From NCBI GenBank assembly GCA_963709995.1, contig CAVPYN010000003.1, positions 1 through 64,000 on the forward strand: DNA of 64,000 bases, in the 5' to 3' direction. The notes under the pieces are model-generated. The model ran no database searches and was not told the DNA's origin. It was given only the letters and a program-made list of their open reading frames with translations. This DNA comes from JAUIIK01 sp963709995. GTDB lineage: Bacteria > Chloroflexota > Chloroflexia > Thermomicrobiales > CFX8. This document shows, in pieces, positions 35,379 through 45,749 of the stretch (within the stretch, counting starts at the first letter, position 1; each line of letters begins with the position of its first letter). Both the position numbers and the translations under genes were made by a program.

Positions 35379-36803
35379 ATGAATACGGATTCTAAGTCCA
35401 GCGAACGGCTCAAGCGTATCGAGACAAGCGTGCAACCCTTTGAGGAACTGCCGGATCGGCACGGCGAGCAACTTTCGATCCAGGAGGTCATGGACCACCT
35501 GCTCGTAACCGGTTGCAGCCTGGCGATCATCGAGGATGGCCGGATTGTCGCCGCAGAAGGCTACGGCGTCACTTCTCCTAACGACGGAGCGCCAGTCACC
35601 AGTAGCACGATCTTTCAAGCTTGCTCGATCTCAAAGGCTGCCGCCGGTGCCGGAGCAATGCGGCTGGTTCAGGAGGGATACCTGGCGCTCGACGAGGACA
35701 TCAATGATTACCTCACCTCGTGGCAGGTTCCAGCAAACAACGGCTGGCAACCCAGGGTGACGTTGCGCCACCTGCTCACCCATTCTGCCGGCTTCAACTA
35801 CTGCTGGTTCCCCGGCTATAAGCGGGGAGCACCGACACCCACCGCGCTGCAGACGGTGCGGGGCGAGCCGCCGGCAAACACGCCAGCAATCCAGGTTGTC
35901 GGCATCCCGGGCGCGGAGTTCCGTTATTCCGGCGCACATTACGCCGTGCTGCAACTCGTCATGGAAGAAGTCACCGGCGAAGCCTTTCCGGATCTGATGC
36001 GACGTTTGATATTTGACCCGCTTGGCATGCAGGACAGCAGCTACGACCAGTCGTTCCCGGGGACACGCCCTGACGGTGTCGCGCTCGGCCACGATGCAGC
36101 AGGTGTCCCACTCCATGGCGGCTGGCATGTACAACCGGAGTACGCAGGAGCTGGACTCTGGACGACACCCGGCGACCTCTGCGGTCTCGCGCTGGAGGTT
36201 CAGGCCGCCTGGGCCGGTCGACCATCGCAGATACTCTCAAAGGAAACCGCAGCAGAGATGTTGACGTTGGGGCCGGGCGAACGCGGCTTGGGCTGGCAGA
36301 TGCGGACGGTCGATGATCGGCTCTGGTTCGGCCACGGTGGCGATTCCATCGGTTACAAGTGCCTGCTCCTGGCCGATACAGAACGCGGTCGTGGCGCGGC
36401 GATCATGACCAATGGTGACGGCGGCTGGCTCGTCCACCGCCGCATACTCAGCGCCATCGCCCGCGAATATGGCTGGCCCGCAGAGATTGCCCTGACGGAC
36501 GGTCAGAACTTCCACGCGCCACGCCCCACGGGCTGGATTCCGGACGCGCGTTTCCTGAGGTCGGCAACTGGCGATTATCACCTCGAAACCGGACTGCGGC
36601 TCCGCATCGAGGTCGACGAGGAAGGACTCTTACTCCGTGCTGATGGACAAGCACCAATGTGCCTCACTCCGGTCGCAGACGCAACATTCGTGGCCGCGCA
36701 CGCGAATGTGACGCTCACCTTCGAGCTCAACGCGGATGGAGTCATCAACACCTTTCGCTTTCGCCAGTTCGGCGACGAGATCGCCGCCGAACTTATCGCG
36801 TAG
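35379..36803 (+). CDS. Serine hydrolase of the class C beta-lactamase / penicillin-binding protein fold
   Basis: This 474-residue protein has the three active-site motifs of the family: SxxK in ACSISKAAAGAGAMRLVQEG, the tyrosine motif RYSGAHYAVLQLVMEEVTG (YSG in place of YxN), and HxG in WFGHGGDSIGYKC. It continues LRHLLTHSAGFNY, a typical esterase or carboxypeptidase segment, and ends with a C-terminal beta-domain of about 100 residues (TGDYHLETGLRLRIEVDEEG) common in EstB-like esterases. No signal peptide, so the enzyme is probably cytoplasmic and more likely an esterase or amidase than a resistance enzyme. AAAGG precedes the ATG. Confidence 0.85.
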   Translation: MNTDSKSSERLKRIETSVQPFEELPDRHGEQLSIQEVMDHLLVTGCSLAIIEDGRIVAAEGYGVTSPNDGAPVTSSTIFQACSISKAAAGAGAMRLVQEGYLALDEDINDYLTSWQVPANNGWQPRVTLRHLLTHSAGFNYCWFPGYKRGAPTPTALQTVRGEPPANTPAIQVVGIPGAEFRYSGAHYAVLQLVMEEVTGEAFPDLMRRLIFDPLGMQDSSYDQSFPGTRPDGVALGHDAAGVPLHGGWHVQPEYAGAGLWTTPGDLCGLALEVQAAWAGRPSQILSKETAAEMLTLGPGERGLGWQMRTVDDRLWFGHGGDSIGYKCLLLADTERGRGAAIMTNGDGGWLVHRRILSAIAREYGWPAEIALTDGQNFHAPRPTGWIPDARFLRSATGDYHLETGLRLRIEVDEEGLLLRADGQAPMCLTPVADATFVAAHANVTLTFELNADGVINTFRFRQFGDEIAAELIA

Positions 36804-36841
36804 TGTCGCGTGGGGAAGCGGCCGATCCAAGTTCGGGAGCA

Positions 36842-36871
36842 GGCCCGGGTCGCTGGAAGTACGCCCGGGCC
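36842..36871. terminator. GC-rich hairpin between convergent genes
   Basis: Arms GGCCCGGG (36842-36849) and CCCGGGCC (36864-36871) with a 14-base loop lie between the stops at 36803 and 36927 of two convergent genes. Position suits a bidirectional terminator; no T-run is seen. Confidence 0.5.
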
Positions 36872-36926
36872 CGATCACTGCGTCAATACTGACGGATTAT
36901 TGAATGCTCGCGTGATCGCTTCAGGC

Positions 36927-38681
36927 CTAACGTTCGTTGAGCGCCTCGTAGCCCAATAGACCGAGCTGCACATCAAAAGGCTGTTCATTTTCGGGATGGT
37001 GCTCAAAGCGCGCTCGCTCGAAGTACTGCACCGTCCGCGTCTGCCCATCCAGCTCGATCTCGATCTCCTCGGTGAGCGGATACCCGAAGATCATCAGCCC
37101 GCCGTGTCCCTGCCAGTAGTCACGGAAACGACCGCAGACGTTGTGACCGGTCGCCTCAAAGTACTCACAGCCTGGGCTCTCCATCGGCTCAACACGCGGA
37201 TAGGGCTCGGCGCCGGGTAAAATCTCGATGCCCAACAGCCCGAGCTGCACGTCATAGGGCGCCGCGTTCTCCGGATGCAGTTCGAAACGTTGACGCTCGA
37301 AGTACTGCACGCGGTAGGTCTCACCGTCGATCAGGCTCTGCTCGTCAAACTCCTCGGTGATCGGGTAGCCGAAGATTTCGATGCCTCCGTGTTCCGCCCA
37401 GAAGCCTAGGAACGCTCCGCTCAACGAGTGGCCTGTCTCCGGGAAGCTGCGCTCACCGGTGACGACGCGCCGGGTGATCTGGCCGTTGCTCTCCCAGAAG
37501 GTGAGCTTGTTGGCGATCAGTGGATCGTCCATGGCTGGCTGGACGTTGCCATCGACGTCGATCGCCCGCGAGGAGATCGAATGCTCGCCATCGGCAGGCT
37601 GACCCCAATCCAGGCTCCAGATCGACCACGCGGTGTTGACTTCCTGGCCTTCGTCGATGGTGGCGGGCATCCACTCGCCGCCGTCGATCTGTACTTCAAC
37701 ACCCGAGATCGGTGCGCCCCAGGCAGCGCCGATGATGCGGTAGTCGTTCTCGAGCCGGGTGACCCTGGCCGGCGCCGACTTGAGCAGCTTACGACCCACC
37801 GAGGTAAAGCGTGTCACTGTCTCGTCGTTTTGCTCCGCCACGCGCATCGTGACATACTCGCGCGCCATGAAGCGGCCCTGATAGCGGGTGTCGAGTAGCT
37901 CGATGCGATCCAGCCACTTGACATTGGCGATGCCATACCAGCCCGGCGCGATCAAGCGCACGGGGCCGCCGTGCTCGGCGGGTAGCGGCTCGCCATTCAT
38001 CGCATAGCAGAGCATGTTGCGCGGGTCCATCGCGTCCTCCAGCGACATACTGCGAGCAAATTGCTCTGTCACTTCGGCGCCATTGACCTCGGCAGAGCCC
38101 GAGTCCGTCCCCCAGAAGACCACTTCGATGCCCTCAGGCAGCACGCCCACCTCCTCGAGCAGCGGCCCGAGCGGCGTACCGGTCCAGGTAGCGTTACCGA
38201 TAGCGCCAATCAGGAAGGGCAGACCTGAATTGCCTGAACACTCCATCGTAAAGGTAACCTCCTGACTCGGACGCGCTTTGATCTCGTCGAGGGTAAACGT
38301 CAAGCGGCGCTCAACGAGGCCGATCAGATCCAGGCTCCAGTCCTGGTAGTCGATGTCAGGCAGGTTGAAGTGCTTGACCGTGAAGAACTCGTCATTCGCG
38401 AGTTTCCAGGAATCGAGCTCTTCCCATTTGAGCAGCGTCCCAACAATCTCGGGAACCGGGTTCGCGTCTGGCTGATCCAGCCAGGGAATGACCTCCTCGC
38501 CGGGCCGTGTCGGGAAGGCCAGCGTCGATACCGCTGCTTGCGGCGACCATTCCAGGTATACGTCGCGTGTCCGCTGCGGGGCGGCCAGCGCCGTCAAGCG
38601 AGTCTGAAACAGTCCCAGTGCGGCCAGTGCCGCGCCTCCTTGTAACAGGGACCTGCGAGAAACCTCTCGACGAGCCATCAT
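36927..38681 (-). CDS. Tat-exported molybdopterin oxidoreductase (sulfite oxidase fold) with C-terminal repeats
   Basis: This 584-residue protein has a twin-arginine signal (VSRRSLLQGGAALAALGLF, about 7-25). The molybdenum-cofactor domain reads TFTMECSGNSGLPFLIGAIG with the molybdenum-ligand Cys, then GNATWTGTPLGPLL and GPVRLIAPGWYGIANVKWLD. A dimerisation domain follows (GAAWGAPISGVEVQIDGGEW). From about 405 two repeats of about 85 residues occur, each with ETGHSLSGAFLGFWAEHGGI-type, FGYPITEEF-type and VQYFERQRFELHPENA-type blocks. These tail repeats are typical of exported Chloroflexota proteins as I remember them and may be cell-surface modules. ATG 38681 and the next codon are both ATG, after GGAG. 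A subunit for the electron acceptor is not seen next to it. Confidence 0.88.
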   Translation of the reverse strand: MMARREVSRRSLLQGGAALAALGLFQTRLTALAAPQRTRDVYLEWSPQAAVSTLAFPTRPGEEVIPWLDQPDANPVPEIVGTLLKWEELDSWKLANDEFFTVKHFNLPDIDYQDWSLDLIGLVERRLTFTLDEIKARPSQEVTFTMECSGNSGLPFLIGAIGNATWTGTPLGPLLEEVGVLPEGIEVVFWGTDSGSAEVNGAEVTEQFARSMSLEDAMDPRNMLCYAMNGEPLPAEHGGPVRLIAPGWYGIANVKWLDRIELLDTRYQGRFMAREYVTMRVAEQNDETVTRFTSVGRKLLKSAPARVTRLENDYRIIGAAWGAPISGVEVQIDGGEWMPATIDEGQEVNTAWSIWSLDWGQPADGEHSISSRAIDVDGNVQPAMDDPLIANKLTFWESNGQITRRVVTGERSFPETGHSLSGAFLGFWAEHGGIEIFGYPITEEFDEQSLIDGETYRVQYFERQRFELHPENAAPYDVQLGLLGIEILPGAEPYPRVEPMESPGCEYFEATGHNVCGRFRDYWQGHGGLMIFGYPLTEEIEIELDGQTRTVQYFERARFEHHPENEQPFDVQLGLLGYEALNER

Positions 38682-38876
38682 GCTTCTCCGTCTCCTCATG
38701 TGTAAACCTCAACACCGGGGGATCCGCCGGGTGCCTGCGCCGTGACGTAGACGTCCTGCAGATCCCTCGGCTCCTTCCACGGTATGCACCCAGGTGATCT
38801 GGCGCATCCGTTGCCCCTATGTAGTTTCGGTATGTAATTTCTGGAGGGTCATACGTAGAAGATGCGAAGCGGCAAA

Positions 38877-41800
38877 TCAGGCCAGCCGGTGCTGCCGGGC
38901 GTAGGCAGTGGCTTCGGCTTTGTTGTGGACATCGAGCTTCAGGTAGATGTTGGCGATATGCCGCTCGACGGTGCGGGGACTCAGAAAGAGCGCCGCGGCC
39001 ATCTCGCGATTGCTCTTGCCACTGGCGATCAGCCCCAGCACTTCGGCTTCGCGCTTGGTGAGTCCCGCAGGGTAGGTCACTGGTGCGGATTGGATGATCG
39101 CGAGCCGCGACTCAAGCTCCTGGATGCGTTGTAGCGCAGGGAGTGCTGCAAGCGGTGTGCAGATTTCATGTGCCCGATTGAGGTTTGAGCGAGCTATCAC
39201 CGGTTCACCAGCCGCAAGCCGAAGCTCGGCGAGAGCGAGGAGGGTTAGCGCCTGCTCGTAGGGCGCAGCGCAGGCTTCCGCAAGTGCGAGAGATTGCTGG
39301 AGATGCGCGTCGGCCTCCTCAACGCGCGACTCCAGTAGCGCGAGTTCTCCGAGCAGCCGATGAATAGCGATCAGGATCAGCGGTTGGCGCGGTTCGGACG
39401 CCTGCGCGAGTGCGATTTCGGCAGAACGGCGAGCGTCGTCGAGGTTGTCAGCAAGAAGGTGGAAGCGAGCCTGAAGGAGGTTCTGGTGGGGTTGCCAGAG
39501 GATAGCGTCGCTCCACGTCAGCCAGCGCTCATGCGCGTCGATCCAGGCTTGGGCTAGCGCAAGGTCTCCGGCGTCGAGCGCGAGCTCGGCCGCCAACGCG
39601 ACAGTACATATTGCGGCAGCGAACCAGCTATCACCAGGCTCGGTTGCCGGCCCATGGGTGAGCGATCGGGTGATGTACTCCCACGCTTCATCCGGCCGCC
39701 CCTGATACCGAGCAATGGCGCCCAGCGTCATGATCGCCGCTTGCACGCGGCTAACCCACGGGTCCGGGAGATGGGCTAGCGCCAGCTCCTGCGCCTTCTG
39801 CCAGCGTCCCTCCAGTAGATCGACCAGCAGTTCGCTTGGCGCACCCTCGCCGGCCGTCAGCATCGGTGAGCCCCCGACAGCGCTCCCAGGCACGCTTGGC
39901 TTCTGTAATCAGTTCCGCTCGCTCGGCTAATTGATCGGTCTGGTAGGGAATCACGACAAGCAAGAGATCGGACCAAAGAGCGTGTTCGACCAGTTCATGG
40001 GCTCCGCGAGCACCAAAGCCCAAACGGGCTTTGGCGAACTCGCGACGAGCATCTTCGGGCAGCCTAGCGCAGCGCAGGCATACCCGAGCCCAAGATGACA
40101 TGTGCCAACACCCGCCACGTTGAGATGGTCCGCGCCGTACGCTGCCCTCACCTCGGCCAGAAATGTTTCGCCCATACCCACCGCTTCGCGATAGTGGCCG
40201 ACATGACTCAGCCAGTTGGTCAGTATTCCGCGCCACTTGTTCACTCGCAGTTGACTAGCACCCTCGGCAGTTTTCAATACTGACTGGTCACTCCAGCCTT
40301 CTCGTTCGTCGCATGAAAGCGCACGCTGAATGTCGGCAGTTATCTCACCTGGACCTGGAAGGTGATGAGTTTCCATGAGCGCGTCACAAGCAGCCGCGCC
40401 CTGCTGGAACTCCTTGAGTCCCTGCCGAATGTCGCCACGAGCACACCGTTGCTGGCCGCGGCTAGCGCGGGCATAGGCGGCCAATACGGGATCGGCTGCC
40501 CGTGCACCCAGCCGTTCAGCCGCAAGCAGATGTTCGATCGAGCGAGGCTCTCCTGAGTGATAGAGGAGCACTCCAGCCTCATACCGCAACCATCCGACTT
40601 CGCGAACGCGACGTTCGTCCCCTTCAAGCATCGCCGCTGCCTGCTCGAAGTGGATCGCCGCGCTAAAGGGTGCAGAGTTGCCCGTTCGATTTCCCGCCCG
40701 AAGGTGCCACTCAATCGCCCGATCGTCACCGGCCTGTTGAAAATGATGCGCTACCGTAGCCGGGTCCGACGTGCTCATCGCCGCCAGCTCCTCACCTGTC
40801 TGGCGGTGCCAGGCACGCCTGCGGGTAGGCAGCACGCCCTGATAGAGGACGTCGCGTACCAGCGCATGGGTGAAGGCCAGCCTCTGATGGTCGGTCGTCT
40901 CCTCCATTAGATACAGATCAAGCGCCCGTGCGATGGTTTGATCGAGACTAGACGGTTGCAGACCACTGACTGACGCCCAGAGAGCGGACGGCACCTCCTG
41001 CCCGATGACCGCCGCGATTTCGAGCGCCTCCCGCGACTCGTTGTCGAGATGGGCCAGACGCCGCTCGATGACCTGCAATACAAATGAAGGTAGAAAGCCC
41101 TCGTCAAGTTCCCCGAGCCTGGCCTCGGTTCCGCTCATGGCTAGGGTGCCTTCACCTTCGAGTGCTCGCAGCAATTCAGTGGTGAAGAAGGGATTGCCGG
41201 CCGCTCGTTGCTCAAGATAGGCAACCAGCCGTTCCGTCTCGGCCTCATCCAGCTCGTAGCGCGCCACTAACTCCCGGACGGCGTTCGCATCCAATCGCCG
41301 GAGTTCAATCCGCGTTGCGTCGGTTTCCCGAACGATGAGAACCAGGTGCTGTAAGAGGGGATCCCGGCGCGTCAGCTCGTCGTCGCGATAGCTGACGACG
41401 ACCAGCATACCGAGTTGAGGGATACGATGCGACAGGTAGCGCAGAAGATCCAGGCTGGCCTGGTCAGACCAGTGCAGATCTTCGAGAACTAAGACGAGCG
41501 GTAGTGCGCCGGCAATACTGCCGAAGAAGCGTTCAATCTCCTCAAATAGTTCGGACTGGCTACCGAATCTCTGGAGTGCGTCGGAGTCATTGAGCCAGTT
41601 CGAGAGTGGCGAAATATCACCCTGTGGCCGATATCCTCGGATGGCCTCATTCCATGATCCGTACGGCGAAGTCATCGTCAGGTCGTAGCAGCCGCCACTG
41701 AGGACGAGCGCACCCTGCTCCCCGGCATGTTCAATTAGTTCGCTGACCAGCGTCGTCTTGCCGATGCCGGCTTCGCCGCTGATGAGGACGAGCGAGCCGT

Positions 41801-41900
41801 GGCCGGCGATGGCGTTGTCGAGGCATTGCCTGAGTTGGGCTCGTTCCCGGTCGCGGCCGACGATGCGATAGCGGTCGCCGGGAGGGATGATTGGGGCCAT
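38877..41900 (-). CDS. Large AAA/LuxR-type transcriptional regulator, two frameshifts
   Basis: This regulator of about 1005 residues is of the MalT/LAL type. It starts with an AAA ATPase: Walker A VLISGEAGIGKTTLVSELIE (about 40-59), Walker B PLVLVLEDLHWSDQASLDLL, and sensor-like VVVSYRDDELTRRDPLLQHL. A long helical TPR-like middle follows. After frame changes near 40063 and 39865 it ends with the LuxR helix-turn-helix: YPAGLTKREAEVLGLIASGK, SNREMAAALFLSPRTVERHI, ANIYLKLDVHNKAEATAYA. Such proteins bind ATP and a small inducer and switch on genes as oligomers. It is divergent from the rhodanese gene. No clear ribosome-binding site precedes the start at 41900. Confidence 0.85.
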
Positions 41901-42113
41901 GATGCGATGCTTTCAACGAGGCTAATCGGTGTAAACCATGATGGTGAAGGTGTAAGGATATGTCAATGGTTGCTGGTGGTTGGCGCTCCTTTATGCGAGC
42001 ACTGTCCTAGAATGAGAGGTATCAAAATCAGCGCTCGACTGGCCGGAAAAGATGATGCCCACCGAAGATCATCACCTTTCCATACGGGTGACGAACAGCA
42101 AAGGGAAGAACGC

Positions 42114-42515
42114 ATGACAGACATCCCGATGACAGCCGCGATGCTGGTTGAAGACGCTCAGGAGCGTATTCAGAATCTCACCGTTGAAGAAGTCCGGGCG
42201 GAACGTGAAGAGAATGATCAGGTGCTCCTGATTGATTTGCGCGAGCGGGCCGAATTGTTCAAGACTGGAACGATTCCGGGCGCATTGAACGTGCCGCGAG
42301 GCATGATCGAGTTCTGGGCTGATCCTACCTGCCAATACCACCACAAGGCGTTCGATCCTCGCAATCGAACAATCCTCTTCTGCTCGTTGGGCTGGCGGTC
42401 GGCGTTAGCGACGGACGTGCTGCAAACGATGGGGTATACAAACGTCGCGCACCTCGAGGGCGGGTTCACCGCCTGGCAGGAAGCCGGTTTGGCGATCGAA
42501 CCCGTCGAGCGATAG
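42114..42515 (+). CDS. Rhodanese-like sulfurtransferase domain protein
   Basis: This 133-residue single-domain rhodanese has EVRAEREENDQVLLIDLRER, FKTGTIPGALNVPRGMIEFW, and the active-site loop ILFCSLGWRSALATDVLQTM, in which the Cys carries the persulfide, then HLEGGFTAWQEAGLAIEPV. The loop CSLGWRS has the length expected for sulfur transfer. ATG 42114 has GGGAAG upstream. Sulfur donor and acceptor are unknown. Transcribed alone. Confidence 0.9.
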   Translation: MTDIPMTAAMLVEDAQERIQNLTVEEVRAEREENDQVLLIDLRERAELFKTGTIPGALNVPRGMIEFWADPTCQYHHKAFDPRNRTILFCSLGWRSALATDVLQTMGYTNVAHLEGGFTAWQEAGLAIEPVER

Positions 42516-42632
42516 TCTGGGAGATCGAGGAGAAGCGTTCATATTCTCGGGGACAGCAGGTATGCGGTTCTTCATCGGGGCTGCCCGGTTCCACTTGCAA
42601 GCTCAGTTCTGTCCAGCGGTCGACGCTGATGG

Positions 42633-44675
42633 TTATCCGAGTTCGGCGCCTGGGGCGTCGATCCGCGAGTCAGCACTACCAGCGAACAAGTCACCCGTTC
42701 CGGCACGCAGTTCGAAATAGAGCAATGTCATGCCGACAACGCTCAGGGGATAGAGGAACGCGAAGATCATGCTGCTGATGAAGTTGATCAGTCCCAATGG
42801 TCGCGAGGGAATCGCGAGCAGGACGAAGATCGCGATGATTGGTCCAGTCAACAGCACAATGATCGCCAGCACGACCTGGACAATGACAGTGCGCAACATC
42901 CCACCGCTCGCGGCACCAGCACTGTCATCGATCGCGTCTTTCGGCGTGTCTCGCTCGTGTACGACGGCCTGAGCAATGTAGCTCCCGCGGATGAGTATGA
43001 GAATCGCTCTTGGGATCCCAACAATGGTCAGCGCCCACAGTAATGCCCGCACGACGACGCGAATACGGGCAAGGAAGATCGGGATGATCCAGCGAAGACC
43101 GTTCCGGTACGCCTCGATAACCCCGGGTGTGCGGCCTGCTTGAATCTGTGACATTGCCCAGATCACCGTTGGCGTAACGAAGATAATCGCAATTGCTGCC
43201 TCAACGCTTCCGAGAATCAGTATCAGGACGACGCGAATACCTGGGAAGCGATCCATCATCGACAGAAACGGTTCGATCGGCGGCACGCGGAACAATAGCG
43301 TTTGCAGGGTTGCCACCAGATAGCCGGTGGGGAGGAGCATTGCGCCGATCAACGCGATCAGCTTCAGATGCTGGCGATAGTAGCCATACGCCTGGCGGAC
43401 CGTGCCGACCGTGTAGAACATCACCCAGGCTGCCAAGACTGCGACTAAGACGAGGATGCCGCCGACGATGGCTGGTGTTCTGGTGAATGCAACCAGAAGC
43501 CGTGAGCCCTGATTGACGATCCCGCAGAAGATGTCGACCGGCGCCTGGCCAAAGCCTTCGAACTCCGGCACGATCAGCATTGTGTCGCGAACACCTTCGG
43601 ACCAAGTGACCGGTTGGGTCCACGAAGTCTTGTCATTCGGTCCGGTCGGTCCGTTCCATTCGGATCGTCTGAACTCGCCCCAGCGGCCATCGAAGCCGAG
43701 CCAGGCGAACGGATCATCTGGCCCGGATGGCTCGTGAGGAACGACGATCGCTTCAAGCGCTCGACGGCGGTGAGGGCCTTTGGTTGTCTCGCAGCCGAAT
43801 CCGGTCCCATTTTCCGCCAGTCCGAGATAGACATGCTGCCCGTACATGCTTGCGTGCGCGCCGAGCGCGGAGTAGACGACGGGATGCCCATCTTCCGTTG
43901 ATAATTTTTCGTCGTCCCAATCTGACCGCTCGCCGCCGCCATGCTGGGCGTAGACAACCCGGGTCGGTTCCTGCTGGAGCGCTTCTTCGACGGTGTCGGC
44001 GTCGAAGAAGAGCATGATCATCTCCCAGTCGCCTTCGTGTTGATTGATCCAGTCGTTGAAGTAGTAGAACATCCAGTACTGCAGCACGAGTTCATCCGTG
44101 CCCGGTTCCTGGTAAATGTGGGCATAGGCGACATTCGGGATGTCCTCATTCGCCAGCCGGTCAGCCTCGTAGCGACGGTAGGTGCAGCCTGGCTGGACCG
44201 GCGAGCCCGGAAAATCCAGATAGTCTGGTTGTTCCAGACCGTACAGGTCACTGGCAACAGGTGCTTCTGCCACGATTTCTCTGCGTCCGGTGACCCTGCC
44301 ATTCACTGAGGTCATCAATGGGATCTCGTCCCGCCCGAGCACGAAATCGGCCGGTAACGGATCGAATCCCTCATTTTCCCGGTTGCAAAGTTCGTTGTTG
44401 ATCTGCCGGAGATAGACGATCGGCGCGTAGCGGTCGGCGAGTTCTTGATCGGCGGGCGAACTGGATTGTAGAGAAGGGCGTTGCGAAACGTCGACTCTGC
44501 TTATCGAAGCAGCGGGGTGCTGGATTGCCACGGCTCTTCCAGGCCGGCTGCCAAACGCCGCCAATCCAGCGACGACAGCGACGCCAATTCCGATCACAAG
44601 CGCCACAACCAGGAATGGTCTATTGCCGCTATTTCGACTGACCCTCTGCATGATGGCTTGGCGGCGCTCAGACAA
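42633..44675 (-). CDS. Vps62-like domain protein with several membrane segments
   Basis: This 680-residue protein has an N-terminal signal anchor (FLVVALVIGIGVAVVAGLAA), an exported Vps62-like domain (YAPIVYLRQ ... LVLQYWMFYYFNDWINQHEG, DWEMIMLFFDA, then VYSALGAHASMYGQHVYLGL) and, after about 390, a membrane region with about six further helices ending VVGMTLLYFELRAGTG. The Vps62 domain is shared with fungal and bacterial proteins of unknown role, related in pattern to the necrosis-inducing NPP1 HRHDWE fold. I prefer the TTG start at 44675 since GGAGAG is at the right distance; the ATG at 44651 has no such site. The membrane part has no transporter signature I can name. Confidence 0.68.
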   Translation of the reverse strand: MSERRQAIMQRVSRNSGNRPFLVVALVIGIGVAVVAGLAAFGSRPGRAVAIQHPAASISRVDVSQRPSLQSSSPADQELADRYAPIVYLRQINNELCNRENEGFDPLPADFVLGRDEIPLMTSVNGRVTGRREIVAEAPVASDLYGLEQPDYLDFPGSPVQPGCTYRRYEADRLANEDIPNVAYAHIYQEPGTDELVLQYWMFYYFNDWINQHEGDWEMIMLFFDADTVEEALQQEPTRVVYAQHGGGERSDWDDEKLSTEDGHPVVYSALGAHASMYGQHVYLGLAENGTGFGCETTKGPHRRRALEAIVVPHEPSGPDDPFAWLGFDGRWGEFRRSEWNGPTGPNDKTSWTQPVTWSEGVRDTMLIVPEFEGFGQAPVDIFCGIVNQGSRLLVAFTRTPAIVGGILVLVAVLAAWVMFYTVGTVRQAYGYYRQHLKLIALIGAMLLPTGYLVATLQTLLFRVPPIEPFLSMMDRFPGIRVVLILILGSVEAAIAIIFVTPTVIWAMSQIQAGRTPGVIEAYRNGLRWIIPIFLARIRVVVRALLWALTIVGIPRAILILIRGSYIAQAVVHERDTPKDAIDDSAGAASGGMLRTVIVQVVLAIIVLLTGPIIAIFVLLAIPSRPLGLINFISSMIFAFLYPLSVVGMTLLYFELRAGTGDLFAGSADSRIDAPGAELG

Positions 44676-44765
44676 TCGAACTCTCCGCGTACGACAAAGG
44701 CGACTCAGGACTTATACCAGGCGGATGGACGACTATTTTCCGGAACCCAGATTGGCTACCATGAG

Positions 44766-45539
44766 CTACAGCTTCACGGCAGTTCCCGAAACAGTGAAGA
44801 TGAGCACCTCCCCGCCCTTCGACCTGCGTAGATTCGCATAATTGATCGAGATAGCAACAACCGTTGACGCGACGGCCTCTCGCGCCTGTTCGCTCATCGC
44901 AGCAATCGCTCGATCGCGTGTGGCGCGTATATGCCGTTCGAATGTCAACGGTCGAAACCGTTCCGGTCGGCCCCGCGCCAGCAGTTGTCTGCTAGTGAGA
45001 GACACCGGCGTTGCTGCTTCGCCGCTCACGATGCCGAGATACTCCTGGACCGCCCGACCTTCGAGGTCGTTCGTGGTTGTCAGGATCAGGTCACCCGACA
45101 CAACGGCATCCTCCGCCCTCCAGTAGCATCGCCAACCCGTACACCACCCCGGACCTTTACTGAGGCAAGCGCTACCCAGGCGCACTGCTGTACCGGTTGC
45201 AAGTACGATAAGGTAGCACGCGCCGACTGGCAGGTACTGGATATCAATCCCAATGACGACAGTCGCCCCTCGCTCACTGGCGCGCGCGGCCAATGCGTTC
45301 AAGGCGACTTGTCGTGCCCGCGACAAGCTGCCCGGCTTGGCCCCGTTCGCTGCCGGGCCGACCTCATTCCAGGGCGACGGCGTCAGGAATGCCGCTGCTT
45401 CTCCACTGACGATGCCGATGTATTCCTCAATCACCCGTCCCTGGACGTGCCGTGCAGTCGTGGTGAAGATACCCGGAGTGACTGCTATCATGTCTCGCCA
45501 TTCGATCCCGGTCGCTGAGATTTCAGGGCCAGTTTTCAC
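44766..45539 (-). CDS. Tandem-duplicated YbjQ/UPF0145 protein
   Basis: YbjQ-family proteins are small barrel-forming pentamers of unknown function, sometimes annotated as heavy-metal-binding. This 257-residue frame contains two copies. The first is DMIAVTPGIFTTTARHVQGR, VIEEYIGIVSGEAAAFLTPS, ERGATVVIGIDIQYLP and LIVLATGTAVRL. The second is DLILTTTNDLEGRAVQEYLG, IVSGEAATP, ASTVVAISINYANL and LIFTVSGTAVKL. The normal protein is about 105 residues and single. The linker between the copies (LSKGPGWCTGWRCYWRAEDA) is Cys- and Trp-rich and looks unrelated. GTG 45539 is preceded by AGGAG; an ATG 24 bases upstream is also open. It is divergent from the BTAD regulator. Confidence 0.7.
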   Translation of the reverse strand: MKTGPEISATGIEWRDMIAVTPGIFTTTARHVQGRVIEEYIGIVSGEAAAFLTPSPWNEVGPAANGAKPGSLSRARQVALNALAARASERGATVVIGIDIQYLPVGACYLIVLATGTAVRLGSACLSKGPGWCTGWRCYWRAEDAVVSGDLILTTTNDLEGRAVQEYLGIVSGEAATPVSLTSRQLLARGRPERFRPLTFERHIRATRDRAIAAMSEQAREAVASTVVAISINYANLRRSKGGEVLIFTVSGTAVKL

Positions 45540-45749
45540 ATTCGTAGACTCCTGTCGTCTCATCCTCGACTCATCCGGTTCGATCAGGATATGGATTGTC
45601 CAGGTTGTGCCGCGGAGTGAGGATGGCGCATTGCTTCAATTGTTCCCGGAGAGGCAGGAACCAAAGGGCGTGGCAGTCCGGGACACATGTAGAATCCGTA
45701 GCGTCATCGCTCGCCCCGGTGTTGTGTTTCTTCAGATCGGATCCAGACG

